Assembly: GCA_031732875.1 (NCBI GenBank)
Contig: JAVMKL010000029.1
Span: 1 to 45,952 of the forward strand
Reading direction: 5' to 3'
Length of the DNA stretch: 45,952 bases
DNA from: JAVMKJ01 sp031732875
Lineage (GTDB): Bacteria; Pseudomonadota; Gammaproteobacteria; Competibacterales; Competibacteraceae
The notes below the pieces were generated by a model, which saw nothing but the letters and a program-made list of their open reading frames with translations, searched no databases and was not told the origin of the DNA. Positions 28,706 to 35,791 of the stretch are shown here, one piece after another (position 1 is the stretch's first letter; every line of letters starts with the position of its first letter). The translations under genes and the position numbers were made by a program.

Positions 28706-28798
28706 CTATGCGAAATTGGTATTACCGTCGATCAGTTCGACTCGCCCGTCGTCGGATTGCAGCAAATCATCCACGGTCTTCAGTTTCCTTGCTTCCAA
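28706..28798 (-). pseudogene. N-terminal fragment of a Uma2-family nuclease gene
   Basis: 30 codons from a TTG at 28798, 4-8 bp after GGAGG, to TAG at 28706. It reads KTVDDLLQSDDGRVELIDG then NTNFA. V-DDLL-x-DDGR-VELIDG is the N-terminal pattern of Uma2 (DUF820) PD-(D/E)XK proteins. The rest of the gene is missing and the palindromic repeat at 28650 lies just past the break. The body of such proteins is about 190 aa, so this is a remnant. Confidence 0.55.
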
Positions 28799-28840
28799 GA
28801 GTCCTCCATGAAAAATGGATTGCTCTGTATAGAGGTCAAA

Positions 28841-30268
28841 TTAATCTCCGCACAAGCGGTGGAGCAATGTGACTGCCTCTGCAAGAGAACCAATTAGCAA
28901 CGAATAGCATTCTGTTTTGCGTAACCAGTTAACGAATATTTCAACACCAAACCGGTCAAGCGGTTTGGGAACCGTGAGGCATTCTTTCATCAGCCAACGC
29001 AGGGCTTCAGGTTTAGTGAGAGGTAAAAGACGTGTTGTCTGCCCTGGCGCATAGTGAGGGAACACGATCCGATTAACCAAATAGTGCCCATCTGGCAATA
29101 CACTGGCAGCAGGTGGGATTAAATAGCGAACTTGTTCTCCATCCTCTCGCAGGTGAGTAGCGAGTTCGCGAACTGCTGGCCACAGGGCCGCCAGTACTTC
29201 GACAGCTCCTGACTTGATGCCGAGACTTAGTGGCAGAGGTGGCGTGGTGAACGAGCCTTCTTCAAAGAGCGCTACTTCGTCGGTCAGATAGCGAAAGCCG
29301 GAAAGTATCAGACCCGCGGTCAACGTGGTTTTGCCGCGCCCTGGCGCTCCGGGAAGCATGAAACAGGTATCATTGTGGGCAACGACAGCTGCGTGGAAGT
29401 GAAAAAAATAATTGTGTCGATCAATAGCGGTTCTCAAGATCCGACTTTTGATCAATGGTGCGAGTTGCTCGACTTGGATGCAGTGGGCTACGGGCACGAT
29501 GTCGAATAGCACGAGATGTCCCCCTTCACCTTCGAGCAGATCGATCACGATGTCGGTTTGTGCTGGTATGGCGCACTCGAGATGAGCGAGCACTGGGTGA
29601 ACCCATGTTTCTTGCAGAGACGATGCATAGCCCAGACAGAAGGTCGTTGTCAGCATTCTATAGTAGCGCCTCGCGGAGGCGCCATCGCTGTTCATACGCA
29701 TCTCGATGGCGGCGGCCAACATGCTATCGTTGGGGTCAAAAATGGAAGCGAAAACATGCCCGGTGCTAACAAATGCCGCCCTGTGGCGCAGTTCTGCTTG
29801 TTTGTTGCGAAGCATCTCCACTTGACGTTCCAAGTCACCGCCATCAAGCGCAATAAAAAACTCGCGATCTTCGCTGCAAACACGGAGCTTGTTCGCGGTC
29901 GTCTCCGGTGAGTCCTTAAAAGCTTGGCGTAGCGCCGCGTTGCTCAGGAGGCGGCCAAGAGCTGTCGTTAAGTCGATCGTGCTGACATTGAGGGAAGCAA
30001 CATCATCGCAGATGATATAGCCAAGTGCGTCCCAACGACTGAGCACATCGCCGACATGACGCTTGGCTTCGCTCGGTGAGATACCAAAAGTTTCCGCGTA
30101 CATCGTTGAGATTTCAGATGGGCTGAAACCGTCTTCAAGACAGCACCAAATAAACGTGGCAGCAGTGCTAAATGTAAATAACTCCTGTCTTGGCGCTGAA
30201 AAGAATACTCCTTCGTCTTCGAGGATGAAGAGATAATTACCGGAGGCAATATGGCTGGATTTGCTCAA
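28841..30268 (-). CDS. HPr-kinase-like protein with PqqD-like N-terminal domain
   Basis: 475 aa. Residues about 10-90 (YLFILEDEGVFFSAPRQELF, then TFIWCCLEDGFSPSEISTMY and GDVLSRWDALGYI) resemble a PqqD/RRE leader-binding fold. A P-loop FMLPGAPGRGKTTLTAGLIL in the C-terminal half and YLTDEVALFEEG resemble the HprK-related kinases found in RiPP clusters. The start is inferred: TTG at 30268 overlaps the upstream DUF692 stop (TTGA) and no ATG lies before the RRE part; the ORF upstream of this is out-of-frame DUF692 sequence. It is the last gene of the minus-strand RiPP arm. It may phosphorylate the precursor or a partner; the substrate is unknown. Confidence 0.75.
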   Translation of the reverse strand: MSKSSHIASGNYLFILEDEGVFFSAPRQELFTFSTAATFIWCCLEDGFSPSEISTMYAETFGISPSEAKRHVGDVLSRWDALGYIICDDVASLNVSTIDLTTALGRLLSNAALRQAFKDSPETTANKLRVCSEDREFFIALDGGDLERQVEMLRNKQAELRHRAAFVSTGHVFASIFDPNDSMLAAAIEMRMNSDGASARRYYRMLTTTFCLGYASSLQETWVHPVLAHLECAIPAQTDIVIDLLEGEGGHLVLFDIVPVAHCIQVEQLAPLIKSRILRTAIDRHNYFFHFHAAVVAHNDTCFMLPGAPGRGKTTLTAGLILSGFRYLTDEVALFEEGSFTTPPLPLSLGIKSGAVEVLAALWPAVRELATHLREDGEQVRYLIPPAASVLPDGHYLVNRIVFPHYAPGQTTRLLPLTKPEALRWLMKECLTVPKPLDRFGVEIFVNWLRKTECYSLLIGSLAEAVTLLHRLCGD

Positions 30269-31134
30269 GGCGCAGATGGAGGGGCGTGAGGAAGAGCGGC
30301 ATCGACCATTGAGGAACGGCCACTGGCTTTGATGCGGCGGAGTTCGCGTGCAAGTTCGCCGAGCGGGGGAAACCCGGCATCCCGCTGGAGGATGGCCGCA
30401 CGGACCGGTGCCGAGGACAGGACCCGATCGGCGAGTACCCAAACATCGTCGGCAATCGGACCGTCGTTCGTATCCCGCCACAACCCGATTCGTTGTGCAT
30501 GACTGCCAAGGCGTATCTGTACGATATGATTGAGGTCAATTTCCTCCAGCCATCGTACTGGATCGAATCCGTGCATACGACCGTTCACGGCAAGTGCCGT
30601 GAGATCGACAAGTAGACCACAGCCAGACGCCTCGCACAGACGATTAAGAAATTCGGGTTCGGATAGGGTTCCGCCGATCCTGAGGGGGGAGGCAATATTT
30701 TCAATCAGAAACGGCCGGCCAAACATCTCTATGAGTTCGCCGGCATGCTGGACCATGAGGTCCAAGCTCTGCCGGGTCAGTGGGAGTGGATTGGGAAACC
30801 CAAGATCAACCTCGGCGGTACGACGGAATCCAAGGTGTTCGCTAAGCCACAATGGATTTGCTTGGTCCACGGCAGCGGCAATCCAGAATAGCTCATTGCG
30901 ATCAAAGGGCCCGGGCGTTCCCAGTGACAACCGTGCCGTATGCAGGACGAGACGATGATCGCGTGCGAGGGCGCGCAACCGTCCCTCGCCACCCTTATAA
31001 AATTGTTCGGCGACAACTTCGATAATGTCAATCTCAACCGGGCCGGAGTCGACCCAAGAGGCCAATATCGGCGGATAGCTGATACCCACCTGCAATGGGG
31101 AGTCAGCTAGATCCACTACCACCACTACCACCAT
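30265..31134 (-). CDS. DUF692 (MNIO-type) RiPP-modifying enzyme
   Basis: 289 aa from ATG 31134. TIM-barrel DUF692 family, to which MbnB, TglH and ChrH belong: multinuclear iron oxidases that modify RiPP precursors. Segments match in order: VGISYPPIL, DIIEVVAEQFY, LVLHTARLSLG, WLSEHLGFRR, FLIENIASPL, LLVDLTALAVN, IVQIRLGSHAQ. In common family members the last motifs read DVNN and IHLAGH; here they read DLTA and IRLGSH, so one or two metal ligands may differ. The start is uncertain (31134 to 31089): the first codons overlap the precursor's core-coding bases in another frame. Overlaps the HprK-like gene by 4 bp. Confidence 0.8.
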   Translation of the reverse strand: MVVVVVVDLADSPLQVGISYPPILASWVDSGPVEIDIIEVVAEQFYKGGEGRLRALARDHRLVLHTARLSLGTPGPFDRNELFWIAAAVDQANPLWLSEHLGFRRTAEVDLGFPNPLPLTRQSLDLMVQHAGELIEMFGRPFLIENIASPLRIGGTLSEPEFLNRLCEASGCGLLVDLTALAVNGRMHGFDPVRWLEEIDLNHIVQIRLGSHAQRIGLWRDTNDGPIADDVWVLADRVLSSAPVRAAILQRDAGFPPLGELARELRRIKASGRSSMVDAALPHAPPSAP

Positions 31135-31315
31135 ATGTGTCTGTCGGTTGGGCCGCTGCCAGATTGGCCGACAGCAGCATATAAGCCGCAGGCGCCGTCG
31201 CACCAGCCTTACCTAGCTTCTTCAGAAATTCACGCCGTGCCACTGTTTCAGGGTCGGTCGTTGCTGGCGTTGCATGGGAGGTAATTACCTTATTATTATT
31301 CTCTGTATTCATCAT
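31103..31315 (-). CDS. Putative RiPP precursor with Tat-like leader
   Basis: 70 aa. ATG 31315 (a second ATG is at 31312) follows GAGGAG. The N-terminus is polar; then ARREFLKKLGKAGATAPAA followed by YMLLSANLAAA resembles a twin-arginine signal (RRxFLKK, hydrophobic stretch, AAA cleavage site). The C-terminal core would be QPTDTYGGSGGSGSS: Thr, Ser and Gly but no Cys. Ser and Thr can be cyclised to oxazol(in)es by the YcaO enzyme encoded on the other arm, and the GGSGGS pattern recalls microcin-B17-like cores. It is the first gene of the minus arm. The leader could serve export after modification. Confidence 0.75.
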   Translation of the reverse strand: MMNTENNNKVITSHATPATTDPETVARREFLKKLGKAGATAPAAYMLLSANLAAAQPTDTYGGSGGSGSS

Positions 31316-31418
31316 TGGGTCTCCTCTGTTGAAATACGTGTATTTTAAAATTAGCAAATTTTTATGGTTAGAGCCAGCAAGGGAGCCAGAATTTACAAAA
31401 AAATTGATAAGGTTCAAC

Positions 31419-31541
31419 ATGGATTCCAGTCAGTTCACTTTTGTTACGCCACTAGCAGATCCGAGAGGCGGCCAAGCAGGAGCGCAACAGGGACCCGAGA
31501 CCCTTGGTGGTGAATACCCGATCCTGAAGAGGAAGGTCTGA
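31419..31541 (+). CDS. 40-residue peptide coupled to YcaO gene
   Basis: ATG 31419 follows an AAGG at 7 bp. The peptide begins MDSSQFTFVTPLADPRGGQA and ends PILKRKV. Its stop TGA overlaps the YcaO start (TGATG), which indicates translational coupling and argues for a real gene. It is short, has Gly, Thr and Ser and no Cys. It may be a second precursor, a leader-binding accessory or a small subunit. I do not recognise it. Confidence 0.55.
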   Translation: MDSSQFTFVTPLADPRGGQAGAQQGPETLGGEYPILKRKV

Positions 31542-34069
31542 TGATGCACGCGTTGGATGCGTTGGATGGGCTAACCGGATCCCGGCGATGGCAAGGTCTG
31601 CCGATCGTTCCCTGTCGCTCTGGATGGCTGGTCAAACATGAAAGCGGGGTGACCTTGATCGAGCATGCCGCATCTATTTCCGCTAAGCGACGTGCTGTCG
31701 ATCTGCTATGTAAAAATTTTAATAATCATGTAGTTACCGATTGCTCTGGTATTGGCAGCGGGATTGTCGCCGTCTTGACCGAGGGTTTGGCTCGGCTAAA
31801 TGTCCCCACCCATACTTGGCCGTCCGTCGTGCCCCTCGTTGATCGGAGCCGCTGGATCCACCCTGCTCCGCTTATCGGCATACGATCGCGTTCTTCCCTC
31901 AGAGTCCTGTTGATCGGTCTCGGCGATCTTGGGCTAATGGTACTCCACCAACTGCTGCGCGGTAAGAACCTGAGCGTATACATTTACGATCCCGTCCCAA
32001 TTCAGACCCTCGATTTGTACCCCTTCTATTGTCCCGAGGATATCGGGCTGAGCAAGGTCGATATCATCAGTGCAGCGCTCCCCGCGCCAGTTCGCGGAAG
32101 GATTACTACTACCAGTACTAATGACTTTTCGGCGTCCGGAGTCGTGAGATCGCTGACATCCATGATGGGTCAGGTCGACGTCGCCATCTGTTGCCTGGAT
32201 CGGCCGAATGGAATCGCCCGGTGGCTTGCTCCCCTTTGCCGCCGGCAACGACTACCGCTGGTGATGGCAAATGTCGCAGACCAAGGTACCATCATCGGCC
32301 CTGTATCCGCCTTTCCCACTTCCGATCTCTCGGCTGGTTGCATCCTCTGCGCGGACCTCCGTCGAGCTGATCGCGATCCCTTCCATACGGCTCTCAATGA
32401 GGATCTGCGGGCCCGGTTTCCTGGATCTGCCCCTTGGAGATACCACCACCCGGAAGCAACCCTCACCAGGCTGTCGCAGCTTGTTATCATGGCACTTTAC
32501 AAGGCGCTTCTCATTCGAGAAGGGCGATGCCCGCCAACCATGCTTGCGGTGGCGATCGACGCCGGATCCCGCCAGGTAACCTGGCCAGTTTTTGCTCGGC
32601 ATCATGCTTGCCCGCTCTGCATTCCCCGACGTGGACAAGGGTACCTTCGAGGCGGGGGAGAGCCTCCGCGGTGGTGGCGCAAAATCTACCGGGCAAAACC
32701 AGTGCAGCCTGTCGATCCCGCCGTTCTTTGGCATCGGCTTCAACCTTGGGTAGGTCATGGCACTGGCCCATTCGATGGCGTACAAATAGTTCCATCCGGC
32801 GAGAGACAGGCCATCTGGTCCTTTTTCGAAACCCGTGGAGTCAGGCCGAAAGATAGTGCTCTCGCCAACGCCTGGCGGGCTGTTGCCATACAACCCCGAG
32901 TGGCCAAGGCGAAAGTTGACTGCATGGTTACTGAAGCTTTGGACTTTTTGGATAAGACCAAGGCAGCCGCCTTGGCCGTGCTCGAGGGGCTGGAACGCCT
33001 ATTTACCCTGTACTACTGCGATCCTCGGGCGATTGTCCGCCGGCGGTTCCGAGATGTCAGGTCACATGCTCTCGATCCACGCTCGTTTCCGTTGTTTGCG
33101 GATCACCAATACCTGGATCCCCACTTTCCTCTCCGCCGCTTCGATCCAGACGCGGTTATGCGCTGGCTCTGGGGTATGAATCTGAGCCGAAACGAGCCGG
33201 TGCTGGTTGCCTTCGACTTGATCTTCGGTTCCGAGTCCCCACTGAAAATTTACCGGGCCAACAGCAACGGGGCTGCCTGCCACTCGAGCCTACATCACGC
33301 CATTCTCAACGGTATCTACGAGACCATCGAGCGAGATGCCTTGATGGTTGTATGGCTCGACCGATTGTCTTTACCCCGGCTTGAGGTTGGCGCCACTGTT
33401 CCCGATCGGTTCGCATTACGAGCAACGCTGCAGGCACTTGGCTTGGAACTGTCCTACGTCGATCTCACCACCGACCTAGGGATTCCGGTCTTGCTCGGCA
33501 TCATAAAGGATCGCTTCAACCCGAACTTTTTTCTGCTTGACATGGTTTCGGCATGGTCTGTTCCACGCCTGCTGGAGAAACTCCACCGAGAGCTGGCACA
33601 GTTTATATTTCCCTATCTGATCCACCAACAGCGCTATGAATCTTCCATCAGTACGTCTTTTGACTGCAATCGGGTGATCAGCTTTCCCGATCACTTGAGT
33701 TTCTATCAGTGGTCAGCGAAACACGACCAAGCAGCGTTTCTGACTGCCTCACCCGATATTCGAAACATCGGTGTTCTACCATTTGCTTCGGCTGAACCAG
33801 ATATTATCGAGGAGATCGACACCCTGATTTCACGATTATCGAAATACGGTTATGAAGTCATCGTCGTCAATTGTACACCCGCATTCCTTGAACGGCTGGG
33901 ACTGTATGTAATCAAGGTACTGATTCCCGGACTGCAACCTCTAAATGCCGGTCACCGGCTCCAGGTGTTGGGGGGAACCCGGATCTACGAACTACCACAG
34001 CGATTGGGGTTGGCTAATCGACCGCTGACAGTTGCTGACCTGAACCCATGGCCCCACCCTTTTTGGTAA
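31541..34069 (+). CDS. Fused E1-like/YcaO azoline cyclodehydratase
   Basis: 842 aa. The N-terminal portion includes a Rossmann segment, RVLLIGLGDLGLMVLHQLL (about 120-140), and two CxxC pairs, GCILCADLRR and HACPLCIPRR, forming the structural zinc site of the E1-like C protein. The C-terminal YcaO domain (about 520-842) carries YRANSNGAACHSSLHHAILN followed by GIYETIERDAL, the ATP/Mg-binding YcaO signature. The last residues NPWPHPFW resemble the Pro-rich YcaO C-terminus. The enzyme would cyclise Ser/Thr/Cys side chains on the precursor using ATP. ATG 31541 (or 31544) follows AGGAAGG. It is fused as in TruD-type enzymes. Confidence 0.88.
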   Translation: MMHALDALDGLTGSRRWQGLPIVPCRSGWLVKHESGVTLIEHAASISAKRRAVDLLCKNFNNHVVTDCSGIGSGIVAVLTEGLARLNVPTHTWPSVVPLVDRSRWIHPAPLIGIRSRSSLRVLLIGLGDLGLMVLHQLLRGKNLSVYIYDPVPIQTLDLYPFYCPEDIGLSKVDIISAALPAPVRGRITTTSTNDFSASGVVRSLTSMMGQVDVAICCLDRPNGIARWLAPLCRRQRLPLVMANVADQGTIIGPVSAFPTSDLSAGCILCADLRRADRDPFHTALNEDLRARFPGSAPWRYHHPEATLTRLSQLVIMALYKALLIREGRCPPTMLAVAIDAGSRQVTWPVFARHHACPLCIPRRGQGYLRGGGEPPRWWRKIYRAKPVQPVDPAVLWHRLQPWVGHGTGPFDGVQIVPSGERQAIWSFFETRGVRPKDSALANAWRAVAIQPRVAKAKVDCMVTEALDFLDKTKAAALAVLEGLERLFTLYYCDPRAIVRRRFRDVRSHALDPRSFPLFADHQYLDPHFPLRRFDPDAVMRWLWGMNLSRNEPVLVAFDLIFGSESPLKIYRANSNGAACHSSLHHAILNGIYETIERDALMVVWLDRLSLPRLEVGATVPDRFALRATLQALGLELSYVDLTTDLGIPVLLGIIKDRFNPNFFLLDMVSAWSVPRLLEKLHRELAQFIFPYLIHQQRYESSISTSFDCNRVISFPDHLSFYQWSAKHDQAAFLTASPDIRNIGVLPFASAEPDIIEEIDTLISRLSKYGYEVIVVNCTPAFLERLGLYVIKVLIPGLQPLNAGHRLQVLGGTRIYELPQRLGLANRPLTVADLNPWPHPFW

Positions 34070-34078
34070 CTATTGACT

Positions 34079-35377
34079 ATGTCAGATAATTCTTACTGCC
34101 TATCTCCTTATTGCGTGTTCTATCCACAAACCGATGGTGAGGGGGCATTACTGATACACGGGTTATACGGAAGCCGGTTCGCGCTATCACCGGAACTATT
34201 CCAAGTGATCCTCACTCTCCTTGGCAACACCGATTTCGATGCGGCAACCAAGGTTTTATCCGCAGAGGCTCAGACAGCGATCACCACCTTGATCGAGGAG
34301 AAAGTCCTTATCACTCGACAAGAACTCAGCCATTTCGCGAGCAAGGAAGTATTTAGCAACCGTCTTGATCCACTCGAATTGGCCTTCCACCGGGCCCTCA
34401 ACGAGGGTGGTTTCTTCCCTGACCTGGTCGATCTCGACAGCCCGCCAAGGGTCGCCAAGGAAGAGAGAGAGGCGGAGTATGTGCCTCTGCGCAGCTATGC
34501 TACATTGGATAGCGACCGATCTCTTACCGAATGTCTTGCCACACGGCGCTCCATTCGTTCCTACGCCGACATGCCTCTGCCGAAGCGACTGCTGGAACAA
34601 CTTCTGCAATTTACGGCGAGAGCCCATGCTCTTGTCCTGACTCCCCAGCTCGGCTGGATCTCTTTGCGTAATTACCCAAGCGGCGGAGCCCGTTACCCGT
34701 TAGAGATTTATCCTGTCGTCTATAATGTTACCGATCTCGAAGCAGGTATTTACCGCTACTGCCCCTTCCAGCATCGATTGGAAGTGATCGCCAGCGACTC
34801 AGAACACCGGCAACTTCTGCTCGTCAGTGCGAAGCGGTGCATGGGCGATCTCCTACCGCTGCGCGGTGACCCGGCCGTATTGTTCGTCATCACGGCTGTG
34901 TTTGCGCGGACTTGTTGGAAATACCGGGGTATACCGTATCACATCATCCTGCGGGAAACGGGCGCGCTCTACCAGACGTTGTATTTGGCGGCGACGTCTC
35001 TCAACCTGGCTCCCTGCGCCATCGGCGCTTTTCCGGAGCGAGCCGTCGCCGAGATCCTGCATCTGAATTCCTGTGACGAGGCACAGGTGGGCTTTTTCGC
35101 CCTGGGCGTACCTGAATCCATCGCTACCCACCAAGCCATGTTCACTATTACTGATGTGACGGTGTTAGCACCATCGCCGTTCTCGAGCGATCCTGGCGGC
35201 AAAGCCCTCGAACTCACCTTAAGCAACCACACCAAGGAGATCATCGATCTGGCGCGGCTATCGCTGGAGGCGAGCCAGAGCGACACCAGGCTACGATGTC
35301 GGGTAATGCGAGGCCGCTATCTGGCTGAATTCGATGAAGGCAGCCGGCAAAAACTTCTGCGGTTGCTGGATGGGTAA
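34079..35377 (+). CDS. SagB-type azoline dehydrogenase (nitroreductase fold)
   Basis: 432 aa. FMN-dependent enzyme that oxidises azolines to azoles. Motifs: TRRSIRSYADMPLPKRLLEQ, NYPSGGARYPLEIYPVVYN, and KYRGIPYHIILRETGALYQT followed by LYLAATSLNLAPCAIGAF. An N-terminal extension (about 1-110) is typical of SagB in TOMM clusters and may contact the YcaO complex. It lies 9 bp after the YcaO stop. ATG 34079 is preferred; an in-frame TTG at 34073 is possible. The C-terminal tail of about 80 residues is polar. Confidence 0.88.
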   Translation: MSDNSYCLSPYCVFYPQTDGEGALLIHGLYGSRFALSPELFQVILTLLGNTDFDAATKVLSAEAQTAITTLIEEKVLITRQELSHFASKEVFSNRLDPLELAFHRALNEGGFFPDLVDLDSPPRVAKEEREAEYVPLRSYATLDSDRSLTECLATRRSIRSYADMPLPKRLLEQLLQFTARAHALVLTPQLGWISLRNYPSGGARYPLEIYPVVYNVTDLEAGIYRYCPFQHRLEVIASDSEHRQLLLVSAKRCMGDLLPLRGDPAVLFVITAVFARTCWKYRGIPYHIILRETGALYQTLYLAATSLNLAPCAIGAFPERAVAEILHLNSCDEAQVGFFALGVPESIATHQAMFTITDVTVLAPSPFSSDPGGKALELTLSNHTKEIIDLARLSLEASQSDTRLRCRVMRGRYLAEFDEGSRQKLLRLLDG

Positions 35378-35451
35378 CGCCAGGTGATCAGGCGTCGAAC
35401 GGAATCCTACGCTAATCTACCTCCTATCCATCATTGAACTGAGGTTCCACC

Positions 35452-35751
35452 ATGGAGAACATCGAACTGTCGGAAATGCTCGGTCAACTGCGCGAGGAAT
35501 TGCTGAAAGCGCGCGGTCGGAGCGAAGGCTCGGACCTGAAATTCCAGGTCGAGGACATCGAGATCGAGTTGCAGGTCGTCACCACCAAGGGCGGCAAGGG
35601 CGGTGGCGGAGTCAAGTTCTGGGTCTACAACGCCGAGGCCGAGGTCAATGCCTCCCAGGCCAAGACCCAGAAGCTCAAGTTGAAGCTCAAGCCGGTGGGA
35701 CGTGACGGGAGGGGGGAAGTCCTGGTTTCCGACCCGGACCGGCGCGATTAG
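35452..35751 (+). CDS. Trypsin-co-occurring domain protein (trypco2-like)
   Basis: 99 aa. MENIELSEMLGQLREELLKA, KFQVEDIEIELQVVTTKGGK, GGGVKFWVYN and KLKLKLKP fit the small beta-rich trypco2 domain, so named because it is nearly always beside a trypsin-like gene in bacterial conflict systems. It is the first gene of the conflict operon; a GAGG ribosome-binding site lies before ATG 35452. Its exact role is unknown in the family; it may be an adaptor or sensor. Confidence 0.85.
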   Translation: MENIELSEMLGQLREELLKARGRSEGSDLKFQVEDIEIELQVVTTKGGKGGGGVKFWVYNAEAEVNASQAKTQKLKLKLKPVGRDGRGEVLVSDPDRRD

Positions 35752-35791
35752 CCGACGGTCGTAGGATCGCGCCAAGGAGAATGATGGTTGA

